A stretch of 64,000 bases of DNA from JAFDYH01 sp049840875 (GCA_049840875.1 JASGJE010000008.1:83466-147465); one strand, 5' to 3'; shown: positions 1 through 8,718, numbered from the stretch's first letter. Notes: generated from the letters alone by a model not told the origin. Translations and numbers: made by a program.

Positions 1-1
1 A

Positions 2-3000
2 AAGTTGTTTGAAGCATCGCCCCTTAATCGTCCTTCCGGCACCTATGCTCCTGGTAATAATTGGGTAGGATCGACGAAAGGTGTGCTTGCTAATGAGTGG
101 ATTAATTCGCTTCTTGACTCCGTACGAATATGGAATGTTGGTGATGTAGCCAATGATTTTGGCAGTTATAGTTCACCAGGAGTTTATGCAGCAGGGGCTT
201 TATTAAAATCTTCGGCAAAAGACGAAAATGGTAATCAAGTAATTGAATTTAAGGACAAGGAGGGAAAGGTGGTTTTGAAAAAAGTACAATTGACCGCTTC
301 TGCTGATAATGGGGGTGGATCAGGTCATGTCGGATGGTTATGCACCTATTACATCTATGATGATTTTGGTTTATTGCGCGGCGTAATCCAACCCGTAGGT
401 GTCCAACTATTACTATCCAACAATTGGGCATTGACGTCAACTATATACAATGAACAATGTTTCCGTTATACTTATGATAGCAGGCAGCGAGCAATCATGA
501 AGAAACTACCTGGCGGAGGGTTAATATATTCAATTTATGATGCGAGAGATCACTTGGTAATGACACAGGATTCTGTGATGCGGGCATCTCACAAATGGTT
601 TTATACTTCTTACGAAGTTCTTAATCGTCCGTCTATAAGCGGGCTAATTATAGATAATACCAACTACAATAATGCGTCTTATCATAGGGGTCTAGCAGAA
701 GTAAGTACAGCTTATCCTAACTTGACTAGTTATACAAATGAAGAATTATCCCGGACGTTTTATGATAGCTATGCATGGCGCAGCGGAGAAGGCAATCCAC
801 TAAGTGCTTCCTGGAATACGACTGACAATAGTTATTTTCAAAGCGCATCGACAACGGTGTATCCTTATGCAGAAACGCCAACGCAAACTACACAATTAAA
901 GGGATTAGTTACCGGTACGAAAGCAAAGGTGCTTGGCAGCAGTGCAACATTCAATTATACTGCCAGTTTCTACGATGAAAAAGGAAGGATGATTCAATTA
1001 CAAAGCACAAACATCACAGGAGGAACAGATATTTCTACATCACAGTTTAGCTGGACCGGGCAGTCGATAATTACAATTATTCATAATGAAAAAGCAGGCG
1101 TCAATGCGCAAACGTCTGTTGCGTTGACACAGCTAACCTACGATGATCTGGGACGGGTGACAAAGACAGAAAAGAGAATCAGCAATACGAAAGTAAATAA
1201 CGGAGCAATGCCAGGTTCGTGGAACACGGTTTCTCAGGCAGAGTATGATGCAATGGGTTTATTGCAAAAGAAAAAGCTGGGTGCTGCGCCGTTGGAAACC
1301 TTACAGTATGATTATAATATTCGAGGATGGATGCTGGGAGCAAACAGGACTTATGTAAAGGATTCTTTAAGCACAACCAATTGGTTTGGGTTTGACCTCG
1401 GTTATGATAAAACTTCATTCACAGTAAATGGTGCTGCCCGCGGATATGCCGCTGCACAATACAATGGCAACATCAACGGTATGCTTTGGAAAAGTACAGG
1501 GGATGATGAATTACGTAAGTATGACTTTACCTATGATGCTGTCAATCGTTTAACGGGTGCTGACTTCAATCAGTTAACGGCGGGTGTGTTTAGTAAAACC
1601 GCATTAGTTGACTTTAGTGTAACAGGACTCAATTATGACGCCAATGGAAATATCTTAAGCATGAATCAAAAAGGCTGGATGCTTGGTGGTAGCGTAACGA
1701 TAGACAGTTTACTATACACATATATCAGCAATAGCAATAAACTGCTGAATGTACTTGATCGTAAAAACGATACCACTACGAAACTGGGTGATTTCCGAAG
1801 TTCGAAAGCATACATGACTGCACTAAGTAATAATAAAACAACTGCGGCTACAGATTACAGCTATGATCCCAACGGAAATTTATCGCTGGATAATAATAAG
1901 GACATTACGGCTATACTATATAATCATCTGAATCTGCCGGATAGTATCCGTATCAAAGGAAAAGGTACGATCAAATACACTTATGATGCAGCAGGTGTGA
2001 AATTGAAAAAAGTGACAATTGACAGTACGACATCGCCCGTCAAAATAACTACGACTTTATATCTGTTCGGCAATTTCATCAATGATACATTACAATACCT
2101 GTCACAAGAAGAAGGAAGAGTTAGATATGATACGGCTAAAAAAGCATTGTATTATGATTACTTTGTGAAGGACCATCTCGGAAATGTTCGTTTGGTGCTT
2201 ACCGAGCAAAAAGATACAAGCTTCTATCCGGCTGCCAGTATGGAGACAGCGCAGTTAGCAAACGAAAGACTTTTCTACAGTAAAGTAGATACTGGAAGAG
2301 TGAACAAATCTACCGTTACAGGATACCCGAGTGATACGTACACAAATCCGAATGATTTTATTCAAAAGACGGGAACCAATGGTGTAAAGGTTGGAACAGG
2401 TATTGTTCTTAAAGTAATGGCAGGTGACCAGTTTAACATTCGCGCGAATAGTTGGTATAGTAGCAGCAGCCCTGCGCCTGGGACACCTGCCAGTCCATTG
2501 AACGATATCGTTGCTGCGCTTGCAGGAAGTATTGGCGGCATACCAGGCGGCAAAGTTTCAGGCGCAGAATTACTCGCCAGCGGTACTTTACCTATCGGTG
2601 CTGGAGGTTTCCTCGGAACGCAGAGCGGGTATACTGCTTCCAAGCCTAAAGCATTTGTAAACTGGGTCTTATTTGATGAACGTTTCAATTTCGTAGCGAA
2701 CAGCAGTGGCTTTGAGCAGGTAGGAACAGCAGGTACATTTACGACGCATGTAAGGAATAATATGCCTGTAAATAAAAGCGGCTATTTGTATATTTATGTA
2801 AGCAACGAAACGCCAAATATCGATGTGTTCTTTGACAATTTACAGGTGACTCATATACGCGGGCCTTTGACTGAAGAAACACACTACTATCCATTCGGAT
2901 TAACTATGAATGGAATTAGTGGTAAAGCTTTAAAGTTGAATTATGGAGCAAACCTGAAACAGTTTATAGGTAAGGAAAAGCAAGAAAAAGAGTTCAGTGA

Positions 3001-3841
3001 TGCTAGTGGATTGGAAGAATATGATTTTGGTGCCAGATTTTATGATCCACAGATTGCCAGATGGAATAGTATTGACCCATTGGCTGAACTTAGTAAGAGG
3101 TGGAGTCCATTCAATTATTCTTACAACAGTCCAATACGTTTTCTTGACCCTGACGGCATGTCTGCGACAGAAAGTTTGTCTGAATGGAATGCAAGAATGC
3201 AGGAAAATCAAAATAATAAAGGCTCCTCAGAAAACTATCAGTTATCTGCTTCTCAAATAAATGAAAGACATGATCAGGACGAAAATGTGAAGGTGATTGT
3301 TGACAAAGTCAAAGATGCTATGAAACAGGCAAATTTGACTGGTGTTGGCATTAGCTCCTGTGCTGATAAGTATAAAACTTATGATAAATCCAAAACCGTT
3401 GATGGCGACAATGGATATAATTGTGCCGGATTGGCATTTAGGAATTATAGAAATATGCCAATGCAGGAAACGCTGGAAATGTTGGAAAAAAATAAAATTA
3501 AAGGCCCTGCAAAGGAAGGCGATCTGAAATTTTACTTTTGGCATTATTATACCGAATACTCAACTGCAGACGGAAACGTAATAAAAAGCCAATATGATTT
3601 CCATGTGGTTTCAGGTGTAGTGGGAGCTAATGGTGCGGATCCAGCGTCTGTGTTTTCCAAAAACGGTTTACGACAGGTACATGGACCGTTGAAGCCAACA
3701 GATTGGGCTCCAGAAGCACGAAGCCGATATTTAGACAATGACAGAAACGAAACACCCTTCATTTATAATGGGCAAAAAGTTTTTATCACGCGTACTCAAA
3801 TTACTCTGATTACTTATATTTTACCATGTAAAGATTATTAG
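2..3841 (+). CDS. RHS repeat polymorphic toxin, 5' partial
   Basis: The reading frame is open from the first bases of the window, so the true start lies upstream. The protein carries many YD-type repeats (for example YTYDAAG, YSYDPNGN) and the RHS-associated core near residues 1005-1050 (GARFYDPQIARWNSIDPLAE, then NPIRFLDPDGM). In this family the core marks the end of a shell that encloses a variable C-terminal toxin. The tail here (about residues 1055-1278) contains NCAGLAF with a cysteine near 1140 and DFHVV with a histidine near 1200, an arrangement that would suit a papain-like or NlpC/P60-like hydrolase. The toxin type is inference; the RHS assignment is secure. A small exported protein starts two bases after the stop and is the likely immunity gene. 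Confidence 0.9.
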   Translation, partial: KLFEASPLNRPSGTYAPGNNWVGSTKGVLANEWINSLLDSVRIWNVGDVANDFGSYSSPGVYAAGALLKSSAKDENGNQVIEFKDKEGKVVLKKVQLTASADNGGGSGHVGWLCTYYIYDDFGLLRGVIQPVGVQLLLSNNWALTSTIYNEQCFRYTYDSRQRAIMKKLPGGGLIYSIYDARDHLVMTQDSVMRASHKWFYTSYEVLNRPSISGLIIDNTNYNNASYHRGLAEVSTAYPNLTSYTNEELSRTFYDSYAWRSGEGNPLSASWNTTDNSYFQSASTTVYPYAETPTQTTQLKGLVTGTKAKVLGSSATFNYTASFYDEKGRMIQLQSTNITGGTDISTSQFSWTGQSIITIIHNEKAGVNAQTSVALTQLTYDDLGRVTKTEKRISNTKVNNGAMPGSWNTVSQAEYDAMGLLQKKKLGAAPLETLQYDYNIRGWMLGANRTYVKDSLSTTNWFGFDLGYDKTSFTVNGAARGYAAAQYNGNINGMLWKSTGDDELRKYDFTYDAVNRLTGADFNQLTAGVFSKTALVDFSVTGLNYDANGNILSMNQKGWMLGGSVTIDSLLYTYISNSNKLLNVLDRKNDTTTKLGDFRSSKAYMTALSNNKTTAATDYSYDPNGNLSLDNNKDITAILYNHLNLPDSIRIKGKGTIKYTYDAAGVKLKKVTIDSTTSPVKITTTLYLFGNFINDTLQYLSQEEGRVRYDTAKKALYYDYFVKDHLGNVRLVLTEQKDTSFYPAASMETAQLANERLFYSKVDTGRVNKSTVTGYPSDTYTNPNDFIQKTGTNGVKVGTGIVLKVMAGDQFNIRANSWYSSSSPAPGTPASPLNDIVAALAGSIGGIPGGKVSGAELLASGTLPIGAGGFLGTQSGYTASKPKAFVNWVLFDERFNFVANSSGFEQVGTAGTFTTHVRNNMPVNKSGYLYIYVSNETPNIDVFFDNLQVTHIRGPLTEETHYYPFGLTMNGISGKALKLNYGANLKQFIGKEKQEKEFSDASGLEEYDFGARFYDPQIARWNSIDPLAELSKRWSPFNYSYNSPIRFLDPDGMSATESLSEWNARMQENQNNKGSSENYQLSASQINERHDQDENVKVIVDKVKDAMKQANLTGVGISSCADKYKTYDKSKTVDGDNGYNCAGLAFRNYRNMPMQETLEMLEKNKIKGPAKEGDLKFYFWHYYTEYSTADGNVIKSQYDFHVVSGVVGANGADPASVFSKNGLRQVHGPLKPTDWAPEARSRYLDNDRNETPFIYNGQKVFITRTQITLITYILPCKDY

Positions 3842-3843
3842 TT

Positions 3844-4338
3844 ATGAAAATATTGTTTTATAGTTTATTGTCCTTTGCAATGTTCTTTCAAAATAACAAG
3901 GCAAAAAATATGAATAAAAAGGTTGTATATGAACATAAGGAATTTTCTGCTTCCTATTCCATAGAATTGGAATGGAAAAATGATTCGATAATCGGAACCT
4001 ATTATGGAAGTGAGGTTGATAGCAGAGGTGAATTAATATATTATAGGTCTGATTTTTCATATCATGGGAAAAAAGACGGTAGCAGTGGGATTTATTTTGT
4101 TCTCAAAAATTATGATTTTAGTTTTAAATCTTTTCAGAAGAACAAAGAAAACAATGATTTGATTAAAGATTTATCAGCTATATCCCCGATATTGACAGGT
4201 CAACAGATTTTTCAGGGAAAATTTTATGGAGAAGTTCTTGAAATGAAGCGAACGCGACGTTTTTCCGATTCTGCGTTTGATATCATGATATTTCTAAAAA
4301 AAGGATATGAAAAACAAAAAGCTAACATTGGTTGGTGA
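3844..4338 (+). CDS. Putative immunity protein to the RHS toxin
   Basis: A 164-residue protein begins two bases after the RHS stop, so the pair is probably co-transcribed. It opens with a hydrophobic segment (ILFYSLLSFAMFF) that could be a signal peptide or membrane anchor, followed by a polar, beta-rich body with many aromatic residues. I recognise no family. The position directly behind a polymorphic toxin tail is the standard place for an immunity gene, and the exported look would suit a toxin acting in the periplasm. The function is inferred from position only. Confidence 0.55.
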   Translation: MKILFYSLLSFAMFFQNNKAKNMNKKVVYEHKEFSASYSIELEWKNDSIIGTYYGSEVDSRGELIYYRSDFSYHGKKDGSSGIYFVLKNYDFSFKSFQKNKENNDLIKDLSAISPILTGQQIFQGKFYGEVLEMKRTRRFSDSAFDIMIFLKKGYEKQKANIGW

Positions 4339-4635
4339 TGTGCTAAGTTTGATAATGCTAAAGATTATCTGGTCTTTAGGAAATACTGAAAAATAATTGA
4401 TTTACAGGTGTAAGCCTTGCCCGTTAGTAAATTTAATAAACTCAATATTTTGTAACCAGTATCGGTGTCTCAAAATTTAGACAACCTTTTCAGCTTAAAC
4501 ATGCGCCAAAAAGGTACCCTGAAATGGGTAATTAAGTGCACAATCTAATTCATCTACATCATCGATACACCAGCCTATGCATACGATTCAAGTTCTGAAT
4601 AAAAAAAGGACGATTTCGTAACAAAGGTATAAAGT
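4339..4635. other. Intergenic stretch between convergent genes
   Basis: About 300 bases between the immunity gene and the LytTR regulator on the opposite strand. I find no convincing open frame. A segment near 4465-4485 (GTCTCAAAATTTAGACAAC) has a short inverted repeat that recalls insertion-sequence ends, but no transposase remnant is next to it. Confidence 0.4.
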
Positions 4636-5355
4636 TCAACTAATTAATTTATTTCTCATTTTTTCCATAAAAATATCTTTGAAGTTAGCTCCGATCGGTA
4701 TTCTCCGAGATAATTTTTTCAAAACTAGCTCATTATTTTCCATAGATGCGATTTGTCGAAGGGCAATAATATACGATTTATGAATTCTCATAAATTGATT
4801 TGTGGGCAATCTTTCTTCCAATTCTTTCATGGTAAGATAAGCAAGCGTTTTTTGCGTACCTCTATGAAAAGCTACATAATTATTCATTGCCTCAATAAAA
4901 TCAATATCGTCCAAATCGATTTTGAGCATCTTACCGCGAAGACCGGCTTTGACAAAAATATAATCATTTGGAATCGCCTCTTCGTCTGAAAATTGATGCA
5001 GAGAAATGCTATCAGTAACACGCTTAACCGCCTTAACAAACCTTTTAAACTCGACCGGTTTCATCAAATAATCTATCGCGTTAAGTTCATAACTTGTCAC
5101 TGCAAACTCTGAATAAGCAGTGCAGAAAACTACATTTACAGTCTCGTCGATAAGTCTTTTAACCTGTATTCCATTCATCTCATCCATCTGTATATCCAGA
5201 AAAACGAGGTCTGGCTTCTCCCGCTTTATTATTTCCATTCCAATAAGTGGATTAGTTTCTTCGCCAACTAGCTCAAGATTGGGAAGCCTCTCTATATACT
5301 TCTTTATCACATTAATCGCCGGCTGTTCATCATCTATTATTACGCATTTTACCAT
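4636..5355 (-). CDS. LytTR-family response regulator
   Basis: This 239-residue protein has an N-terminal receiver domain with the DD pair (IIDDEQPAI), the phosphoacceptor aspartate in FLDIQMDEMNG near residue 56, and the conserved lysine in MKPVEF. Residues about 135-235 form a LytTR DNA-binding domain (IFVKAGLRGKM, DIDFIEAMNNYV, FMRIHKSYII). It starts three bases after the stop of the histidine kinase, so the two form a pair. LytTR regulators usually bind direct repeats upstream of their targets; I could not identify such repeats with confidence. The upstream peptide gene is a plausible target, by analogy with peptide-sensing LytTR systems in Gram-positive bacteria. Confidence 0.92.
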   Translation of the reverse strand: MVKCVIIDDEQPAINVIKKYIERLPNLELVGEETNPLIGMEIIKREKPDLVFLDIQMDEMNGIQVKRLIDETVNVVFCTAYSEFAVTSYELNAIDYLMKPVEFKRFVKAVKRVTDSISLHQFSDEEAIPNDYIFVKAGLRGKMLKIDLDDIDFIEAMNNYVAFHRGTQKTLAYLTMKELEERLPTNQFMRIHKSYIIALRQIASMENNELVLKKLSRRIPIGANFKDIFMEKMRNKLIS

Positions 5356-5358
5356 TGA

Positions 5359-6483
5359 TTATTCGTTTATGGTTAATTCAAAAGTGTAATATTCTTCCTC
5401 ATCTGCAGTGTCCATCTTATATTTTCCTTTAAAGGCAACATCTAGCCTTTTAGCGAGATTGGTAATACCGATATTGTGCGATGATAGCTCAAGATTATTT
5501 TTTTTCTTTTTATTTCGACAATAGAAGTAAATCTTTCCAGGTTGAAGCTGCACTTTTATTCGCAACGGATTGGAAGGATCCTTAAGGTCGCCATATTTAA
5601 AAGCGTTTTCTACTATTGTTATCATTGAAAGAGGTGGTAACATCTGGTTATGCACTTCTCCCCTGACATTATACTCAATAGCTTTTGAATTTGCAAAGCG
5701 CATATTATTAATCTCTATTAATAGCTGGAGATTTTCCAACTCTTTCTGTACATATACTTTATCACTCTCATATTCTACCGTTTCCATTGAATAGCGCATA
5801 ATTCGTGATAACTTCGAAATATTGTCTGCCAGATCCTGAGAATATTCCATTGCCTGCGAAAACAGCACATTCAAAGTATTATGTAAAAAATGTGGGTTAA
5901 CCTGTGATCTTAAAAAAGCATACTCAAGCTGCAACTTGTCTTTTTGCGATTTTAATTCTTGTTGCCTTAAGTTTGAGTTCTCAAGTTCATTTCTTAGTTT
6001 TTCCTCTTGCAAGCTGCGCAATTGCCGTTCTTTTTTAAACGACTGCCTAACATAAAAATAAAGCATAGCATAAGAGAAGTATTGAACATAACCTAATACT
6101 GCTCCTTTTATAAAATCCCTGAAATTAGCACCACTATACAATCTTATTCCTGCGGTAGGAAGAAGAAGATAAATATAACAATACCCCAAAAGGGACATTA
6201 TAAAAAATACAATAAAAAAGGACGCAATGCCCCAAACAATTCCGATTTTCTTATAGAGGCTAAGACAATATACACTTACATAAAAAGTGAGGCAAAAGGG
6301 TAGCAAGAAAAAAATGGTAGTAACAATCCTAATGTCGGGTTTAGTGATATAGTTTGCGATGTGGATAAAGCTACCATATAAAAGCCATGCACCTGCATGG
6401 ATAAAAATTTGGAAGGCAAGTCTGTTCCTGTTCATGGAAAAGGTTCGCATAACGGTCATTTGTGGCAATTTTGTTACGATCAA
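5359..6483 (-). CDS. LytS/YehU-type sensor histidine kinase
   Basis: The protein has 374 residues. Roughly four membrane spans fill the first 150 residues, followed by a coiled-coil linker rich in Gln, Leu and Lys. The His_kinase domain motif NPHFLHNTLNVLF carries the phosphorylated histidine, and a HATPase_c region contains VENAFKYG. It lies three bases after the acyltransferase stop and three before the LytTR regulator start, which indicates translational coupling. No extracytoplasmic sensor domain is obvious, so the signal is probably sensed in or at the membrane, which would suit a hydrophobic or lipidated ligand. That last point is inference. Start codon choice is uncertain; an internal Met near residue 17 is also possible. 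Confidence 0.9.
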   Translation of the reverse strand: MIVTKLPQMTVMRTFSMNRNRLAFQIFIHAGAWLLYGSFIHIANYITKPDIRIVTTIFFLLPFCLTFYVSVYCLSLYKKIGIVWGIASFFIVFFIMSLLGYCYIYLLLPTAGIRLYSGANFRDFIKGAVLGYVQYFSYAMLYFYVRQSFKKERQLRSLQEEKLRNELENSNLRQQELKSQKDKLQLEYAFLRSQVNPHFLHNTLNVLFSQAMEYSQDLADNISKLSRIMRYSMETVEYESDKVYVQKELENLQLLIEINNMRFANSKAIEYNVRGEVHNQMLPPLSMITIVENAFKYGDLKDPSNPLRIKVQLQPGKIYFYCRNKKKKNNLELSSHNIGITNLAKRLDVAFKGKYKMDTADEEEYYTFELTINE

Positions 6484-6486
6484 ATC

Positions 6487-7605
6487 CTAAACAGATAATA
6501 AGACCTTTTTATTCAGAAACTCCTTTATTAAAAGAGAACTAACACGTCCATTTTTCACCGGTGTCAAACTACATTCATTTAAAAATTCAAATACACTATC
6601 GGTAATTTTATAGAATACGTAACACTTTTTATTAAAAAGGTAGGGAATGTTATTGATCTTCAAAACGCCAAAGCATGAGGGATTAAAAACAAGCCTCCCT
6701 GATTTGCAGTGACCCACCTCTTTGTTACACTCGTCTATCTTAATATTTGCAAATTTGTGAAGGTAAAGCCATGCTTCCCATTGCTCCGGGAATTTTGCAA
6801 CTAAAGGTGAAACTAAATTATAAATTTCCTGAGTGGTATTTTCAGGATTTGAAACATTTTTTTTGCAGGGAGGTATAGAATCGAAAAATTTTAAGTGAAT
6901 ATTCTCCCATGAAGTCCTATAACTGGCTACAGGAATTATTGGAACCGAAGCCTTATTTGCAAGGAAAGAAATCCCCTTTCGTACAAATAGCCTTTGTTCG
7001 AGGAAAGTAATGAGACAACAATTGCTGTTGTCGACGTTCATTGAACCCGAACCAGAATTGCCATCGATATAAAATAGAAGAGTTTTCTTTTCTTTTAGGG
7101 AACGGAGCATTTGAAAGCCCGCATTGGTTGCTTCCGCATCAATTAATGCGAAATTGCTCAATTCTGCACGGTCTGATAGATCATTATATAAATTCGAGAA
7201 CCCCTCTCTTTCTTTCTCAATTACATTTCTAGATATAACTAAAGAAAATGGTATTTTATATTTCACTAACAAAAGGTTGATCAATCGGTATGAACCAGTG
7301 TGAAATGTGCATATAATAGCAGGATTAATCTGCAAATATTTTAAGGTCTGATTGTCGAGATTTTCAACCTCAAGAAATTGAAGTGCTGGCTCACAAGATT
7401 GTTCCAGAATACTTAACTTTTTGTGCAGCAAAATTTTCCGGTAAATATCTTCGTGATGTTTAAAATTAATGGAAGAAAGATAATTAGTAAGCCCAGCGCT
7501 TACCATATTAAATTGTCCATAAAGATTTTCGTTATGCTTAAATTTTAAATTCAAGCAATTATCGATAAGCTCATTCCTATAAGAAAGATATTTAGAACGT
7601 GTCAT
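6487..7605 (-). CDS. LpxL-like acyltransferase with C-terminal PqqD-like domain
   Basis: Residues about 90-270 resemble the lysophospholipid or lipid A acyltransferase superfamily: CTFHTGSYRLINLLL fits the catalytic H-x4-type motif, followed by a FYIDG segment and GISFLANKASVPIIPVA, all in the expected order. Residues about 295-370 (RLVFNPSCFGVLK, YLFNKKCYVFYKITD, VFEFLNE) look like a PqqD or RiPP-recognition-element winged helix, the module that binds precursor leader peptides in several peptide modification systems. A short peptide gene lies 95 bases upstream on the same strand. The simplest reading is an enzyme that acylates that peptide, but the PqqD assignment is by eye and needs a profile search. 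A membrane-lipid acyltransferase is the alternative. Confidence 0.6.
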   Translation of the reverse strand: MTRSKYLSYRNELIDNCLNLKFKHNENLYGQFNMVSAGLTNYLSSINFKHHEDIYRKILLHKKLSILEQSCEPALQFLEVENLDNQTLKYLQINPAIICTFHTGSYRLINLLLVKYKIPFSLVISRNVIEKEREGFSNLYNDLSDRAELSNFALIDAEATNAGFQMLRSLKEKKTLLFYIDGNSGSGSMNVDNSNCCLITFLEQRLFVRKGISFLANKASVPIIPVASYRTSWENIHLKFFDSIPPCKKNVSNPENTTQEIYNLVSPLVAKFPEQWEAWLYLHKFANIKIDECNKEVGHCKSGRLVFNPSCFGVLKINNIPYLFNKKCYVFYKITDSVFEFLNECSLTPVKNGRVSSLLIKEFLNKKVLLSV

Positions 7606-7658
7606 ACTATTATTGATTCAGAATAAAAATGATACTTGAACAAATCTGATTTCTACAA

Positions 7659-7685
7659 AAGAGGAACCCAATAAGGATTCCTCTT
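7659..7685 (-). terminator. Hairpin between peptide gene and acyltransferase gene
   Basis: On the minus strand AAGAGGAA pairs with TTCCTCTT across a short loop, with two further internal G-C pairs, followed by TTTTG. It sits 15 bases after the peptide stop and 53 bases before the acyltransferase start. A partial terminator here would let the peptide transcript exceed that of the enzyme genes, a layout common in precursor-peptide operons. Confidence 0.55.
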
Positions 7686-7700
7686 AATCATACAAACTAA

Positions 7701-7847
7701 TCATTTTCCGGGTGGATAAGGTGGCTGAGTGTCGATGCAAGAACCTTCAAAAAGGAAAGTCAAATTGCAGGTTTCAGGCTTTGCAAGTTTTTGTTGCATT
7801 TCTGTAATGCTTAGCGCATTTACCAAAATGTTCTCTGTTGATCTCAT
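7701..7847 (-). CDS. Small precursor-like peptide, 48 residues
   Basis: This short frame encodes a charged start (MRSTENILVN), a leader-like helix (ALSITEMQQKL), a segment with two cysteines ten residues apart (TCNLTFLFEGSC) and a proline-rich end (QPPYPPGK). The LSxxEM-type leader resembles natural-product precursor leaders seen in Bacteroidota. An AG-rich GAGAAG lies just before the ATG. A hairpin follows the stop, and the next gene is an acyltransferase with a PqqD-like domain, then a kinase and regulator. I read it as the precursor of a modified signalling or antimicrobial peptide. Function is inferred from context; a chance frame cannot be excluded, though the leader, ribosome site and terminator argue against it. 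Confidence 0.55.
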   Translation of the reverse strand: MRSTENILVNALSITEMQQKLAKPETCNLTFLFEGSCIDTQPPYPPGK

Positions 7848-8017
7848 ACTTCTCAGGTTTTAGGTAAGTTAAATACTGCTTTAGCAGCGTTGTTGACAGA
7901 CCAAACTTCATCCTGCCGATGAGATATTAAAAACCTGTTACGTGAAAGCTTAATTTACCGATGTAAATGGATAGATAGTGAATGTCTCGATATCAAATTA
8001 ATGTAGTAATAAACACA

Positions 8018-8064
8018 ATATGGCAAACGATTTGTTCATAATTTGAACAAATCGTTTGCCATAT
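8018..8064. promoter_or_regulatory. Perfect 21-bp inverted repeat with 5-nt loop
   Basis: Arms at 8018-8038 and 8044-8064 (ATATGGCAAACGATTTGTTC and its complement plus one base) match without mismatch around a TAATT loop. Neither side has a good T run, so a simple terminator is not well supported. It lies between the XRE gene stop and the peptide gene, about 170 bases upstream of the peptide start, and could be an operator or a transcript-stabilising hairpin. Confidence 0.6.
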
Positions 8065-8160
8065 GAATAAATTTTGCAACTTAAAAAAAAGATTTTTTAA
8101 TACTCACTCAAAGTAATCTCAATCAGTAAAATTAAATACTAATATGGCGTAGAAAATTTT

Positions 8161-8418
8161 TTATTTTATTCCCTTAAAAAATTCTTCCCAAGAAATATCC
8201 ATCATTTTTAACACCTTAAACAAACTACTTAAACGTAAATCTTCTGTTCCTCGCTCGTACTTTCCATATTGGGCTCGGCCAATATTATGTTCAAAAGCAA
8301 ACTGCTCATAACTTGTATAGCCTTTCTTGAGTCTATATTTTTTCAATTTTTCTCCAATTTCAGTTAGAAATTTATCAAAGTCTTCACCAGAAGTCTTAAT
8401 ATTTTTTTGAGATTTCAT
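8161..8418 (-). CDS. XRE-family HTH regulator
   Basis: An 85-residue single-domain DNA-binding protein. The helix-turn-helix spans about residues 20-80, with the typical Cro/C1 pattern YTSYEQFAFEHNIGRAQYGKYERG followed in the gene by a helix ending in WEEFFKGI. There is no sensor or dimerisation domain. It is the first gene upstream of the peptide-acyltransferase-kinase-regulator unit on the same strand and could regulate it, but the 310-base gap and the inverted repeat between them leave a separate transcription unit equally possible. The region upstream on the opposite strand holds the candidate structured RNA. Confidence 0.88.
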   Translation of the reverse strand: MKSQKNIKTSGEDFDKFLTEIGEKLKKYRLKKGYTSYEQFAFEHNIGRAQYGKYERGTEDLRLSSLFKVLKMMDISWEEFFKGIK

Positions 8419-8584
8419 ACTGAAAATAAAAGAAAATCCATTTTATGAATTACTCTTATATAATACCTTATTATATAAATCATATTAATTGATAACTTTT
8501 CATATATTTGAAAGGTACTTTTCTTGGGAAATATAAGCGCAGTAAATTGCGTGCCTAAGACTAAAATATTGCTTAACAAGTCTC

Positions 8585-8718
8585 GTCTCCCGAATCTGAC
8601 AATTCAAAAAAGCACGAGGGTAAGTTAAAGCGCCCAATTCTCATACAATGAGGTTGGGCCTTCTTACGCATTTGTGCTTTGCTACTGAAAGGTAGTGGCT
8701 TGTCAGAGCCAGGGAGGC
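8585..8718 (+). ncRNA. Candidate structured RNA, four-way junction
   Basis: Manual folding gives a closing stem P1 (8585-8591 with 8712-8718), a long arm P2 built from nested stems 8609-8615/8674-8680, 8620-8624/8663-8667, 8632-8637/8654-8659 and 8640-8644/8648-8652, then P3 (8682-8685/8692-8695) and P4 (8696-8700/8707-8711), with P3, P4 and the P1 3' strand almost contiguous. The stretch is visibly more GC-rich than its surroundings and is flanked by non-coding sequence (8419-9029). A TATATTTG box, matching the Bacteroidota -7 consensus, lies at 8503-8510 but without a properly spaced -33 element. Strand is chosen from that box and the direction of the downstream gene. I do not recognise it as a known riboswitch or RNA class. 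Confidence 0.4.

Noticed and set aside
4460..4490. Insertion-sequence end near GTCTCAAAATTTAGACAAC
   Set aside because: No transposase fragment, partner inverted repeat or target duplication could be found nearby.
8489..8510. Complete Bacteroidota promoter (TTG plus TATATTTG) before the candidate RNA
   Set aside because: The TATATTTG box is a full match, but the only TTG upstream is 11 bases away, too close for the -33 element.
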